DNA from: Nemertoderma westbladi
Lineage: Eukaryota > Xenacoelomorpha > Nemertodermatida > Nemertodermatidae
Length of the DNA: 64,000 bases
Reading direction: 5' to 3'
NCBI GenBank assembly: GCA_032718475.1
Contig: JAUCBJ010001135.1
Span: forward strand, 1-64,000
The notes beneath the pieces are model-generated. The model saw nothing but the letters and a program-made list of their open reading frames with translations, was not told the origin of the DNA and made no database searches. Of this stretch, positions 21,837-32,714 are shown piece by piece; position 1 is the first letter of the stretch, and each line of letters starts with the position of its first letter. A program made the position numbers and the translations under genes.

Positions 21837-23707
21837 ATTAATATTTTGAAAAGTAAACCGCAACCAAAGCCAGTAAGCAACCAAGTTCCTGAGGAACATT
21901 GGGTAGACCACTTTACCTCGTTACTTTCTGCCAAACAACCAACAATCACATTTCCTGATGTGCCGGACACACACTGTCCATCTCTGGACTCACAAATTCT
22001 AGACTCAGAAGTCATCGATTCGGTATCCAGTCAGAAGCCAAAGAAAGCGACAGGACCCGACGGAATAAGTAATGAGTCTCTAATTAGTGGGTTTATTTAT
22101 CTCCTTCCATATTTAATTACTCTGTTCACCATGTGCTTCGAATTCGCTCAATGTCCAATGATATGGCTGTCTGCTTATCTGATATTGCTCTACAAGGGGA
22201 AGGGTTCCAAGTCGGCACCCACAAACTATCGGGGCATCGCTCTACTATGCCACCAATTGAAATGCTACACAGCAATACTAGCGAGACGTCTATATACATG
22301 GGCGGAAACAAATCAAATCTTGCCGGACGAGCAGTACGGTTTCAGGGAGAACCGTTCCACGCTAATGGCTGTAAAATTGCTTTATGATGCCATAGGTTCA
22401 GTGCTATCAGTCAGTGGAGGGTCAATTTACTGTGTGTTTATAGACTTTTCGAAAGCGTTCGATACGGTTAATAGAGAGAAACTAATTTGCAAATTATCTT
22501 GCCTAGGGGTTAGCCGAAAGTTTTTGCTAGCTTTATGGTCGATTCTAGCCATAAATTTTGTACGAATTTGCATTGGTGCCTATTTGCTTGATCCAATACC
22601 ACAAACGGTTGGAGTCTTACAAGGGGATAAATTGTCCCCCCTTCTTTTTAGTTTATTTATTTCAGATTTACCTTGTTCTATTATTGTAGCAGCCTGCTGG
22701 TGTTTATTATACGCAGATGATTTAGTTATAGTAGGAACAAGCATATCCGATATTCAACAAAGCTTAGATAAATTATATTTATATTGTTTACAAAATGATT
22801 TAAAGGTAAATATTGATAAGACTAAAGTAGTCAAATTTAGAAGAGGCGGTAAACTCTGTCGTAACGATATTTTGTTATATAATGGTGTACATTTAACATT
22901 TCAAAACAAGTTTGAATATCTAGGTGTAGTCTTTTCCACTAAAAATGGTGCTTCTAATCATTATGAACATCTATACAGAAAAGGTTTAGCATGTTGTGTA
23001 CGTTTAAATGTCAAGATATGCTTATCTAGTGTTACTATAGAAACTGCTAAATTACTATGGTTATCAATTGTAATACCAACAATAACTTATGGGTGTAACA
23101 TATTTGATAGTAATATTGAAGTAAGTGATTTAGTACATGTTCAAAAAGTGAGAGGTTTTTACTGGAAACAATGGTGTGGTATATCAAAGTACGCATCAAC
23201 TTCGGCTATTCTAACTAAAATAGATAACCCGCACTCCGACCCAACGGATATCAACCTGGAAGGTCTGTTTGGAGTACGAAGGAGGGTCGCAGCCCAACTG
23301 GTAGCCAACGGTTACCATCACAAGTTCTGCTCGACAAGAAATTGCTGGAGATCGAGCCCACTATGTGTTTGCAATTGGTGTGATAACTCGTGTTCGGAAA
23401 CCCACCATTACAAGACATGTCCCAAACTGCCGAAACTAAGTACACCGCTGAGACAAGCCTTTTACCTCTCAAAATTATAATTATAATAAATTATTTAATT
23501 TTAAATTGCTTTTATCCCGCTTGTATCCCATGTAGTAAATAAACTTAAACTTATCAACTTAACTTACTAACACTTTTATGAAATTGATTTATATATATGC
23601 AATGTTTCATGAGTTTCCTGGTTTTACTTATTTTTATCTATTGGTGTTTTTACCGATTTATTATAATTAGAATAAATATATGCCCCTATGGGGCGCTTGC
23701 TTCTTCT
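21837..23707 (+). mobile_element. 5'-truncated LINE (copy C) with 18-bp TSD
   Basis: TTCAATACAACAAATTAT occurs directly on both sides (21819-21836 and 23708-23725), marking a target-primed insertion. The element starts abruptly inside ORF2 and ends shortly after GCCCCTATGGGGC, a perfect 3' hairpin, without poly-A. It belongs to the same broad group as copies A and B. Confidence 0.85.
21846..23480 (+). CDS. Reverse transcriptase ORF of LINE copy C, N-truncated
   Basis: A 544-codon open frame without a genuine ATG at its start, because the insertion cut off the 5' part that would encode the endonuclease. RT motifs in order: KKATGPDGISN, LLYKGKGS and NYRGIALL, EQYGFRENRST, VFIDFSKAFDTV, VLQGDKLSPLLFS, LLYADDLVIVG (catalytic YADD), NIDKTKVVKF and FEYLGVVFS. 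The C-terminus has a Cys/His cluster CVCNWCDNSC-ETHHYKTCP, typical of R1/Jockey/I/CR1-type elements. No stop or frameshift is visible in the retained part, so the insertion is fairly recent. It cannot move by itself. Confidence 0.85.
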   Translation: MKSKPQPKPVSNQVPEEHWVDHFTSLLSAKQPTITFPDVPDTHCPSLDSQILDSEVIDSVSSQKPKKATGPDGISNESLISGFIYLLPYLITLFTMCFEFAQCPMIWLSAYLILLYKGKGSKSAPTNYRGIALLCHQLKCYTAILARRLYTWAETNQILPDEQYGFRENRSTLMAVKLLYDAIGSVLSVSGGSIYCVFIDFSKAFDTVNREKLICKLSCLGVSRKFLLALWSILAINFVRICIGAYLLDPIPQTVGVLQGDKLSPLLFSLFISDLPCSIIVAACWCLLYADDLVIVGTSISDIQQSLDKLYLYCLQNDLKVNIDKTKVVKFRRGGKLCRNDILLYNGVHLTFQNKFEYLGVVFSTKNGASNHYEHLYRKGLACCVRLNVKICLSSVTIETAKLLWLSIVIPTITYGCNIFDSNIEVSDLVHVQKVRGFYWKQWCGISKYASTSAILTKIDNPHSDPTDINLEGLFGVRRRVAAQLVANGYHHKFCSTRNCWRSSPLCVCNWCDNSCSETHHYKTCPKLPKLSTPLRQAFYLSKL

Positions 23708-23725
23708 TTCAATACAACAAATTAT

Positions 23726-24442
23726 CGTTAATTATTTGAATTGAATTCTACGTTTTTTTAAATACAATTTTAATCCAGTTCTTTATTGTTGTACTCAATT
23801 CGATAGTTTCAACAATATCCATTTCACATGCTATCACTAACAATGACTCTAAAGTATTTCATACCTGACTGACAGTCTTTCCATTGTGAAATTTTTTATT
23901 GTGTTCTATCCTGCAATCTGCTAGATATAGCCCCACACCTACTGTATCTGTTTTGCATTTTACTTTGTAGCGTTGACCGCGATGAGATATCGCACTGCAA
24001 CCCGTGGGTTTTCGTTAATCTGTATCTGATAACTGAGCCTCGTCCTGCGGGAAGGTCCCACGAACGTGTTTATAGTGTATATATTGTTCCTTAACTTTCA
24101 CTTAGGACTTTCCGTCATTCTCATTTTTACTCTGAAAAAAAATGTATTTGATATGCCAGGATTTAATCACATTCTCACACAAAATTGCTTAATCGAATTT
24201 TTTCATGTGAGTTTATAAAGAATGCGGCAACCTAATACATCTCACCCATAAAAAATTTTGACCCACAGCAATTTCGAAGACTTTATTGATTTATAAAACC
24301 ACACATCTAAATGCATCTTGTGGCGAATTAATGAAAAACTTGCTTGCTAGCTTCCATGAACTGTATTAACAATGTATCCAAGTCTAGCGCTAAACACACG
24401 ACCGCAGTTTGTTCATAACATGTTAGTTTAATTTGCAGCTGC
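23726..24442. other. Intergenic DNA, nothing recognised
   Basis: AT-rich sequence between the LINE TSD and the gypsy TSD (GTAT at 24443-24446). No ORF over 60 codons and no repeat seen. Confidence 0.45.
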
Positions 24443-24446
24443 GTAT

Positions 24447-24741
24447 TGTAGCGGACTACCATGGACAAGGGCACACAAAAGATACTGATAGACCCTTGGC
24501 TCAATATAACTCACTAGTTGGCTCGCCCACGGAATGGCTCGCCCCAACTAGAGAATATACTTTCAGTATACAGTGCAATACTGTAGCTCTTAGGCCTACC
24601 GCATTAGGCTGTCAGGCTTCTGATTGTCTGAACATCAGATTGACAATATAATACGGATATAAAACCTGTTCTTATGTTTTGCTATAATATTATAATGTTA
24701 TAAAGTGGGACGCTAAAGAGACGACTCTCAGCGTACCTACA
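24447..24741 (+). repeat. 5' LTR of gypsy element
   Basis: Begins TGTAGCGGAC and ends GCGTACCTACA. A TATAAAA at 24658-24664 is the likely core promoter. The LTR includes a GGCTCGCCC motif twice, also seen in the 46-bp repeats at 32715. Confidence 0.92.
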
Positions 24742-24742
24742 T

Positions 24743-24756
24743 TGGTGACCCGGCGA
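24743..24756 (+). promoter_or_regulatory. Primer-binding site, tRNA-Trp-like
   Basis: TGGTGACCCGGCGA begins one base after the LTR. Its first nine bases agree with the 3' end complement of tRNA-Trp, as recalled for CsRn1-type elements; the match weakens after that. Confidence 0.6.
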
Positions 24757-24832
24757 TTCTAGTCTACCAATCGACACGCGACCACAACTGACAACCACGA
24801 GCCCGGACGAACGCGAACTCAGCTGCTCAGCC

Positions 24833-25507
24833 ATGGCCGAACAGAACGCCGTTTCGCTGAAACTTCCCTGTTTCTGGCCCCTGGAACCCAACGTGTGGTT
24901 CCTCCAAGCCGAAGCCCAGTTCGCCACACGCGCCATAACCGCGGACGAAACGCGGTACTATTACGTCGTTGCCGCGCTCGACCAGACCGTGGCCAGTCGG
25001 TTAGTAGCCACCATTTCCAACCCGCCTGCAACAGGAAAATACGAGTTCCTGAAAGCCGCACTGCTCCGAGTTTACAGCCTCACCCCCAACCAAAAGGCTG
25101 CAAAACTACTAAACCTACCGGGACTCGGTGACAGGAAACCAACGGAGCTGCTCGACTACATGCTCGCCCTACACGGCACCAACCCAGTCGACCACCTCTT
25201 CCTCCAGCTGTTCCTTCAACAGCTTCCCGACGATGTCCGGATAACCGTTTCTGCGCTCAAACTCACTGATGTGCACGAACTCGCAAACGCTGCCGACGCC
25301 GTCATCGAGGCGAAGGCTCAGCAAACCCCGGCGTACGGAGTTAGTCGCCCACCGCGAGGCGATAAACCGCCACCGAGGATGAGCACATCCGATTGCCGCG
25401 TCAGCGACTCCACCTTGTGCTGGTACCATGCTAAGTACGGTACCAAAGCCAAGAACTGCCGTGGGCCGTGCACGTTCCCGGCGGGAAACGGCCCGACCAG
25501 CCGCTAG
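24833..25507 (+). CDS. gag: Gag of gypsy element
   Basis: A 224-residue capsid/nucleocapsid polyprotein that packages the element RNA. It starts at AGCCATGG, a good initiation context. The N-terminal part, with [18 protein letters not shown] and [20 protein letters not shown], is the short capsid-like domain typical of this gypsy group. The single finger [18 protein letters not shown] has the order C-H-C-C instead of the usual C-C-H-C. It ends at a TAG that overlaps pol by 40 bp. Confidence 0.9.
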   Translation: MAEQNAVSLKLPCFWPLEPNVWFLQAEAQFATRAITADETRYYYVVAALDQTVASRLVATISNPPATGKYEFLKAALLRVYSLTPNQKAAKLLNLPGLGDRKPTELLDYMLALHGTNPVDHLFLQLFLQQLPDDVRITVSALKLTDVHELANAADAVIEAKAQQTPAYGVSRPPRGDKPPPRMSTSDCRVSDSTLCWYHAKYGTKAKNCRGPCTFPAGNGPTSR

Positions 25508-28500
25508 TGGCGATGAGTTCAGCTGGTCGGAGTAGTTCCAGTCGCCTACTCTACGTTTGGGATAAAAACGCCGGTCTGCGTTTCCTCATCGACTCTGGGG
25601 CCGAGGTGAGCGTTTTTCCCGCCTCCCCACGAGAACGGCGTTTTCCCACACTGACCGACCCGCTAGTTGCCGCGAACGGCAGCACAATACGTACGTATGG
25701 AACTCGGGATATTCCCCTGAACTTAAACCTTGGCCGGATGAACTGGGAATTTACCCTCGCCGACGTCTCACAGCCAATTCTCGGCGCGGATTTTTTCAGT
25801 GACAACGGACTCCTCATCGACATCCACGGTCAACGCCTCATCGACGCGGAAACCTTCGCCAGTATTCCAGCACGTCTCGCCGATACTGTCGCCCCCGGTC
25901 TCCACGCTGTCGACCAACCGAGCAACATATATCGAGAACTGCTATCGAATTATCCTGCTCTCACCAAGCCGTGTTTCTCCCAACCGAGCACCAAACACGG
26001 CGTCGAGCACCATATCCCCACGAAAGGACCGCCAGTGTTCGCTCGACCGCGCCGGCTACCGCCCGATAAACTCGTGATCGCTCGACGCGAATTCGAGCAG
26101 ATGGAACAGATGGGGATAATTCGCCGCTCATCGAGCACCTGGGCATCCCCACTACACCTCGCCCCCAAACCGAGCGGCGGTTGGCGCCCTTGTGGCGACT
26201 ACCGCCGCCTCAACGACGCGACTACCCCCGACAGATACCCGATCCCCCACCTACAGGATTTCTCCTCCCAACTCGACGGCACTAGAATATTTTCGAAGGT
26301 CGATCTAGTTCGGGGATACCATCAAATCCCGGTGGCGGAGGAAGACATTCCAAAGACTGCGGTGATTACTCCGTTCGGGTTATTCGAATTTATTCGAATG
26401 CCTTTTGGAACCCGTAATGCCGCACAATCCTTCCAAAGACTGATGGACAACGTCTGCCGGGGCCTCCATTTCGCGTTTGTCTATCTTGACGACATCCTGA
26501 TCGCGAGTTCGAACCCCGAGGAACATCTCGAACACCTCCGGTTGCTATTCAGCCGCCTCGCCGCCCACGGACTCATCATCAACCTGAAGAAGTGTATTTT
26601 CGGGGTCCCGATACTCACCTTCCTGGGCCACCGAATATCCGCCGCCGGTGCCGAGCCCATACCCGAGAAGGTCGAGGCCATCGCGAACTTCCCCCGCCCC
26701 TCCGACAAGAAAGGCCTTCAGAAGTTTCTCGGCATGATAAATTTTTACCACAGGTTTATCCCGCACGCCGCCGAGTTGCTCCACCCACTCCACAATGCGC
26801 TCGCCTCTACTGCAAAGTCCATCGTCTGGATTTCCACCATGGTGGCTGCTTTCGATAACGCCAAGTCCGCGTTAGCCTCCGCCACACTCCTAGTCCACCC
26901 GAGCCACACCGCTGCCACCAGCCTCACCGTCGACGCCTCTGACAAAGCAGTTGGTGGCGTCCTTGAGCAATTCCTTGACGGCTCCTGGAAACCCGTTGCT
27001 TTCTTCTCGCGGAAGCTTCACCCAGCCGAAACCCGATACAGCGCATTCGATCGCGAACTCCTAGCGTTGTATCTGGGTATTCGGCACTTCCAATATTTCC
27101 TCGAGGGGCGTAGTTTCCATGTATACACCGACCACAAACCCCTCACATTCGCCTTCCGCAGTGCCTCGGAGCGCTGGTCGCCACGCCAACAGCGACACCT
27201 CGCTTTCGTGTCCGAGTTCACCACCGACGTCCGACACATTGTTGGGAAGTCCAACTTCGTCGCCGACGCCCTTTCCCGAGTTGAAATCCCAGACCCACCT
27301 GAACTCAATGCTACATCCCGCGACCAACAAATAGACTATTCAGCATTGTCCCAGGCCCAACACGACGACCCCGATGTACAGTCGTACCGCACCGCCATGA
27401 CGAGCCTTGTCATCAACGACGTCCCTTTCGAGAACGGCGCGTTCACCGTCCTCTGTGACGTTTCGACCCCCAACCCTCGGCCTATTATTCCGGAACAATG
27501 GCGACGTAGAGTGTTCGACTCTATCCACGGATTCTCCCACCCCTCCATCCGGTCTTCACGCCGACTCATCGCCAAACGATTCATTTGGCACGGCTTACAC
27601 CGCGACATCGGGAAGTGGGCAAAGGAGTGTCTCGGTTGTCAACGAGCTAAAACTCAACGCCACATATCGGCCCCCTTGGAGACATTTCAAACTCCGGATC
27701 GCCGTTTCGAGAAGATCCACGTCGACATCGTGGGTCCCCTTCCCCCCTCCCAAGGCGCAACTTATCTTTTCACCATCATAGACAGGTTCACCCGGTGGCC
27801 CGAGGCTGTCCCCATGGCCGACGCCACCGCCGTATCCTGCGCCCGCGCACTCCTCGCTCATTGGGTGGCCCACTACGGAGTTCCAGCCGACATAACATCC
27901 GACCGCGGCGCCCAGTTCACATCCGAACTGTGGGCTTCCCTCAACGTGTTGCTTGGCTCACAATCACACCACACCACCGCCTATCACCCCCAGTCTAACG
28001 GAATTGTGGAACGTTTCCACAGACAGCTTAAGGCGTCCCTTAAAGCTCGGCTGACTGGCGCGAACTGGGTGGACGAACTTCCCCTCGTCCTCTTAGGAAT
28101 CCGAAACACCCCGAAGGAAGACCTCGGCTGCACACCGGCCGAACTCCTCTACGGGACTACGATCCGCTTTCCCAGTGAATTTTTTCTCCCCGACCCAACG
28201 AACGATTGTCACGCCCATCCCAGCGAGTTTATCACCGGCCTCCGGCAGACCATGAGCCGCCTCCGTGCTACCCCGACCACCCGCCACGGACACCGTCGGA
28301 CACACATCCCCGCCGACCTGCTGCAGACGGAATTCGTTTTTGTCCGACACGACGCCCACAAGAGCCCCCTGCAGTGTCAGTACGACGGACCTTTTAAGGT
28401 TCTAGAACGGGCCGACAAATATTTCTCCCTGTCTGTAAACGGCCGCAACACCAACGTCTCAGTAGACCGACTGAAACCGGCATTCCTCGACGATCCGCCC

Positions 28501-28677
28501 AACCCCGCTCCAGCTGTAACTGTACCCAAACCGACCACACCTAAACCTGCCGCTAACCAGACCCCACCGTGTCCACACAACGCACAACCGCGGCCCTGCG
28601 CTAAAACTCGCTCTGGTCGCATTTCACAACCGCCGGCGTACTACTCGGGAAATCAATCACCTTGGATCTATCACTAG
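25468..28677 (+). CDS. pol: Pol of gypsy element (PR-RT-RNaseH-IN)
   Basis: A 1069-codon polyprotein frame, probably expressed as Gag-Pol by -1 frameshifting rather than from its own ATG. Aspartic protease: [11 protein letters not shown] (Asp near residue 42). [43 protein letters not shown] and YLDDILI (residues 339-342). RNase [22 protein letters not shown] and YTDHKPL. Integrase: an HHCC zinc domain (H...H...CLGCQRAK) and a D,D(35)E core (VDIVGPLP near 753, SDRGAQF near 812, GIVERFH Glu near 848). The C-terminus has a GPF-type domain, [11 protein letters not shown]. No catalytic residue is missing. Antisense ORFs across this region are GC-rich shadows. Confidence 0.95.
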   Translation: MHVPGGKRPDQPLVAMSSAGRSSSSRLLYVWDKNAGLRFLIDSGAEVSVFPASPRERRFPTLTDPLVAANGSTIRTYGTRDIPLNLNLGRMNWEFTLADVSQPILGADFFSDNGLLIDIHGQRLIDAETFASIPARLADTVAPGLHAVDQPSNIYRELLSNYPALTKPCFSQPSTKHGVEHHIPTKGPPVFARPRRLPPDKLVIARREFEQMEQMGIIRRSSSTWASPLHLAPKPSGGWRPCGDYRRLNDATTPDRYPIPHLQDFSSQLDGTRIFSKVDLVRGYHQIPVAEEDIPKTAVITPFGLFEFIRMPFGTRNAAQSFQRLMDNVCRGLHFAFVYLDDILIASSNPEEHLEHLRLLFSRLAAHGLIINLKKCIFGVPILTFLGHRISAAGAEPIPEKVEAIANFPRPSDKKGLQKFLGMINFYHRFIPHAAELLHPLHNALASTAKSIVWISTMVAAFDNAKSALASATLLVHPSHTAATSLTVDASDKAVGGVLEQFLDGSWKPVAFFSRKLHPAETRYSAFDRELLALYLGIRHFQYFLEGRSFHVYTDHKPLTFAFRSASERWSPRQQRHLAFVSEFTTDVRHIVGKSNFVADALSRVEIPDPPELNATSRDQQIDYSALSQAQHDDPDVQSYRTAMTSLVINDVPFENGAFTVLCDVSTPNPRPIIPEQWRRRVFDSIHGFSHPSIRSSRRLIAKRFIWHGLHRDIGKWAKECLGCQRAKTQRHISAPLETFQTPDRRFEKIHVDIVGPLPPSQGATYLFTIIDRFTRWPEAVPMADATAVSCARALLAHWVAHYGVPADITSDRGAQFTSELWASLNVLLGSQSHHTTAYHPQSNGIVERFHRQLKASLKARLTGANWVDELPLVLLGIRNTPKEDLGCTPAELLYGTTIRFPSEFFLPDPTNDCHAHPSEFITGLRQTMSRLRATPTTRHGHRRTHIPADLLQTEFVFVRHDAHKSPLQCQYDGPFKVLERADKYFSLSVNGRNTNVSVDRLKPAFLDDPPNPAPAVTVPKPTTPKPAANQTPPCPHNAQPRPCAKTRSGRISQPPAYYSGNQSPWIYH
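25483..25550 (+). promoter_or_regulatory. Programmed -1 frameshift signal
   Basis: GGGAAAC at 25483-25489 is read in the gag frame as G-GGA-AAC, the X-XXY-YYZ slippery layout. Three bases later a 9-bp perfect stem begins: CCGACCAGC (25493-25501) with GCTGGTCGG (25522-25530). Its loop, AGTGGCGA (25506-25513), can pair with TCGCC-T-ACT (25542-25550) with one bulge, giving an H-type pseudoknot. Pol lies in exactly the -1 frame. The sequence parts are seen; folding and efficiency are inferred. The spacer is shorter than the usual 5-9 nt. Confidence 0.8.
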
Positions 28678-28683
28678 GGGGGG
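28676..28683 (+). promoter_or_regulatory. Polypurine tract of gypsy element
   Basis: AGGGGGGG lies three bases before the 3' LTR and directly after the pol stop, where plus-strand DNA synthesis would be primed. Confidence 0.75.
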
Positions 28684-28686
28684 TAG

Positions 28687-28981
28687 TGTAGCGGACTACC
28701 ATGGACAAGGGCACACAAAAGATACTGATAGACCCTTGGCTCAATATAACTCACTAGTTGGCTCGCCCACGGAATGGCTCGCCCCAACTAGAGAATATAC
28801 TTTCAGTATACAGTGCAATACTGTAGCTCTTAGGCCTACCGCATTAGGCTGTCAGGCTTCTGATTGTCTGAACATCAGATTGACAATATAATACGGATAT
28901 AAAACCTGTTCTTATGTTTTGCTATAATATTATAATGTTATAAAGTGGGACGCTAAAGAGACGACTCTCAGCGTACCTACA
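28687..28981 (+). repeat. 3' LTR of gypsy element
   Basis: Same 295 bp as the 5' LTR with no difference seen, followed by GTAT. Confidence 0.92.
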
Positions 28982-29235
28982 GTATATTGACAAAACCTCA
29001 TCTACATTGCCGTCTCTAATAATTGAGACACTAAATTGTAAGTATCCATCAATCAATAGATCTAAGCTTACGACGGATTTACCGACGGATTCGCAAATTA
29101 ATGTGTCGACTTAACAATCATGTGAATCTAGAAAGCCTTTCTAGAGCCTTTTCACAGCCTTTCTAGAAAGCCGTAATCAATAGTAATAATTGCGTTGCTT
29201 ATTACACTATATTTAGCTACTATTATAATCGTTAT

Positions 29236-30365
29236 TTAAGGGGGGGTAGCGCATTTTCTGACCAAAAAAACGAATTTTTGAAACATATCCTATCTGATGC
29301 AGAATTTCATGCTGAATCCAAATATGGAAACCGTTTTCCCATATCTTGCTTAGTTTTCGAGACTATCTGGGATAGAAGATACTGGCTCCGATATATCGCG
29401 ATATCGGTAAGGCGATGAAGTTTGGGGTTTGCATTCAATTTCTGCAAATTTATGTGCTCAGTGGTGCTAATTGGATGTCTCCACGAGAAAGAGCACAAAA
29501 TTTTAATTGAGAAGGTATTTTTTTATGATTATTGGACCTACTGATCAGTTTATAAGACAACTTCAAGTCTCCGGAATGAAGATGGGACTCGAATAAGCGA
29601 CTCTGCGGTCTTTGCGTGATTACAAGGAATAGACTTATTGGTCATCGGAGATCTTCAAAATGTATGGTCGTCTAGTGGTCGTACGAAGTTCGTTTTAGGC
29701 TCATTCGAAAGCTCTTTTCTTAGAGAACAAAGTTACCATTTGATTTAAGACAAAATGGTTGTAAAGCAACATAACATGAATTTGGGTAAAATATGCCTTG
29801 CAAATTTTGTTCAAGTTATGATTGCTCAGGCAGCTTTCAAGAGTTTGCCAAACCAAATGGTAACTTTGGTCTCTGAGAAAAGAGCTTTCGAATGAGCCCT
29901 GAACGAACTCCGTACGACCACTAGAACTGGAGATTATACATTTTGAAGATCTCCGATGACCGATAAGTCTATTCCGTGTAATCCCGCAAAGACCGCAGAG
30001 TCGCTTATTCGAGTCCTGTCTTCATTCCGTAGACTTGAAGTTGTCTTATAAACTGTTCAGTAGGTCCAATAATCATAAAAAAAATACTTTCTCAATTAAA
30101 ATTTTGTGCTCTTTTCCGTGGAGACATCCAATTAGCACCACTGAGCACAGAAATTTGCAGAAATTGAATGCAAACCCCAAACTTCATCGCCTTACCGATA
30201 TCGCGATATATCGAAGCCAGTATCTTCTATCCCAGATATCTCGAAAACTAAGCAAGATATGGGAAAACGGTTTCCATATTTGGATTCAGCATGAAATTCT
30301 GCTTCAGATAGGATATGTTTCAAAAATTCGACTTTTTGGTCAGAAAATGCGCTACCCCCCCTTAA
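29236..30365. mobile_element. Foldback element with 0.5-kb inverted arms and TTAA flanks
   Basis: The left arm (29240-29742) and right arm (29854-30361) are inverted copies, well over 90% identical by eye, around a 111-bp spacer. The outermost bases are GGGGGGGTAGCGCATTTTCT and its complement. TTAA lies at both borders (29236-29239, 30362-30365), as in piggyBac-like insertions. Both arms encode the same translated string (RHPISTTEH..LQKLNANPKLHRL), which reflects the inverted repeat and is not a gene. The class is inferred from TTAA only. Confidence 0.85.
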
Positions 30366-31260
30366 ACTGGTTCCATGAAATTGAAATTAACAATGATGCC
30401 TGTTGGACTGAGTGTCTGTCTGCCTGCATGGACATCCTGTGCGCCAGTGCCAGACCTGTGTTGGGTAGCGTGGGAAAATTAAAGCTCACATTAATCGTGA
30501 ACAGGAGGCTCTAAAACACGTTTCTTGTCAAAGGGTACAAAGAGTCAAATGGTCGAAAGAGTTAGAGTCAAATGTGTCGAAATTGTGTGTCAAAAGTTTA
30601 AGTGGGGTAACCATATCGATATAATTTTATTATTACGCCTTTCCCTCAAATGGTAACAACATCGTTTATTGTTTTGGTTGGAATATCACTTATGTGATTA
30701 TTTGTTGGATGTACTATAACATTTTTCGACCCTTTGACTCACCTGTTCATGTTCACCCCAAAGATGGGTGGTTGATCGGGGATGGCGAGGGATGGGGGTG
30801 TTGCTGCAGTTATAAATCCTGCCTTTAAAATGACTTATTTTACCAATTTACCCAAAAAACTGTATTTTTATTGATAAAGGACCAGTTACGGTGTCATATT
30901 GATTATTTCTTACAAATTATTCTTTTGTATAGGTTGTTATGCCATCTAGTGCTATTATACCTGTATTTGAACTGATTCGTGTGTTTGGGAACATCAATGG
31001 AGTGAGTGATTTCCCATTGGCCCAAATTATTCTATTGGCCTTTTCCTAGTATATAATATTCGTTGTTAGCTTATCCAACCACTTGTAATTTGTGCCCTGC
31101 ATGAGAGCTACCTTCTCAAGCAGGCTCCGAAACTGCATGTCAGATTACTGACACGAAGTGGGGCCTTCGCGCAGCACGTGACTTAAATTTAATTTAAGTA
31201 CTAATTCGAAAGTATTACTGTATTAGCAAATTTTAAGCAGATTTCGCCTAATCACTTTTT
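30366..31260. other. Unannotated intergenic DNA
   Basis: No ORF or repeat that I can defend. Weak CTGTCTGCCTGC-like tracts near 30415. Confidence 0.4.
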
Positions 31261-31279
31261 ACCTCTTTCATTTCTATTC

Positions 31280-32640
31280 AGACATTTCTGACTCTAGCGG
31301 TATAGTGAGAACTGAAGATGGATTAGGGTCTCCAGCCCCACAAAGACACAGCCTATGGATGAATAGTACATACGTACATCAGCCAAGTTTCATCTTGAAT
31401 AACGGATAACGAAATGAGAGACGGATCTCACTTTCAGAAATTTCGTCGTAAAGCGGCAGACCGATTAAATCTCCCCCCCCCCCCCCCCCCCCACAAAGAC
31501 GCAGCATGTGGTCCAGAATATATGGCAAGATTCAGCTTAAACTGATTAAAATCAATGAGACGGGAGAATCTATTCACTTTCAGGCATAAAGTAGTCCTAT
31601 AGCGGGTGACTGTTGAACTGATTTTCAACAAAACAAATTTTCAACTTGGCAGCTTTAAAATCGACAAAGTTATAAGCATGTCAATATCATAACGACGACA
31701 ATGATTTCACTTTCAGACATTTGGCCCTCTAGCGGCAGACTGGAGAACTGCAGATGGATTCGCCTCCTTTGAAAGTCACAGCTAATGGTCTAATACATAT
31801 CTGCCAAGTTTCAGCTTAAACGGATTAAAAGCAAAGAAATGGGAGGGCATTTAATGTTTAGACATGTGGCCCTCTAGCGGGAGACCATTGCACTGATGGT
31901 GTCTGAAAGTCTCTCAAAAATCTCAACTTTAGCTCATATTGATACCTACAAATTTTCAACTTGGCAGCTTTAAATCCGACAAAGTTATTAGCATGTCAAA
32001 ATCGTAACGACGACAACGATTTCACTTTCAGACCTTTGGCCCTCTAGCGGCAGACTGGAGAACTGCAGATGGATTCGCCTCCTTTGAAAGTCACAGCTAA
32101 TGGTCTAATACATATCTGCCAAGTTTCAGCTTAAACGGATTAAAAGCAAAGAAATGGGAGGGCATTTAATGTTTAGACATGTGGCCCTCTAGCGGGAGAC
32201 CATTGCACTGATGGTGTCTGAAAGTCTCTCAAAAATCTCAACTTTAGCTCATATTGATACCTACAAATTTTCAACTTGGCAGCTTTAAATCCGACAAAGT
32301 TATTAGCATGTCAAAATCGTAACGACGACAACGATTTCACTTTCAGACCTTTGGCCCTCTAGCGGCAGACTGGAGAACTGCAGATGGATTCGCCTCCTTT
32401 GAAAGTCACAGCTAATGGTCTAATACATATCTGCCAAGTTTCAGCTTAAACGGATTAAAAGCAAAGAAATGGGAGGGCATTTAATGTTTAGACATGTGGC
32501 CCTCTAGCGGGAGACCATTGCACTGATGGTGTCTGAAAGTCTCTCAAAAATCTCAACTTTTGCTCATATTGATACCTACAAATTTTCAACTTGGCAGCTT
32601 TAAATCCGACAAAGTTATTAGCATGTCAAAATCGTAACGA
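31280..32640. repeat. Higher-order tandem array, 315-bp unit
   Basis: AGCGGCAGAC starts at 31731, 32046 and 32361, a strict 315-bp period in nearly identical copies. Each 315-bp unit is itself two diverged half-units, each marked by GGCCCTCTAGCGG(C/G)AGAC. The two half-unit lengths are unequal. Older, diverged half-units extend left to about 31280 and are split by a 20-bp poly-C tract at 31473-31492. No coding capacity. Confidence 0.85.
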
Positions 32641-32685
32641 CGACGACGACGACGACGACGACAACGACGACGACGACGACGACAA
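32637..32685. repeat. (ACG)n microsatellite
   Basis: A CGA/GAC run of about 16 triplets with one CAA interruption, at the right edge of the 315-bp array. Each array unit already contains AACGACGACAACGA, so the run probably expanded from that seed. Confidence 0.9.
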
Positions 32686-32714
32686 CTATTTGCATAAATT
32701 GACCCACCCCCTAA

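Larger units (their letters stand above)
24447..28981 (+). mobile_element. Complete Ty3/gypsy LTR retrotransposon, CsRn1-like
   Basis: The element is 4535 bp with two 295-bp LTRs that I find identical base for base, TG...CA ends and a 4-bp GTAT duplication (24443-24446, 28982-28985). Its parts are LTR, PBS, gag, pol in the -1 frame, PPT and LTR. A Gag finger of CHCC type, a tRNA-Trp-like PBS and the pol sequence together suggest the CsRn1 clade (recalled features, not searched). Both ORFs are open. Identical LTRs imply a very recent insertion that may still be competent. Confidence 0.93.

Noticed and set aside
27000-28400. Antisense ORFs over gypsy pol
   Set aside because: They arise from GC-rich codon use in pol and lack their own features.
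29307-30514. Protein gene with conserved RHPISTTEH segment
   Set aside because: The same peptide is read from both arms of an inverted repeat. It reflects the foldback structure.
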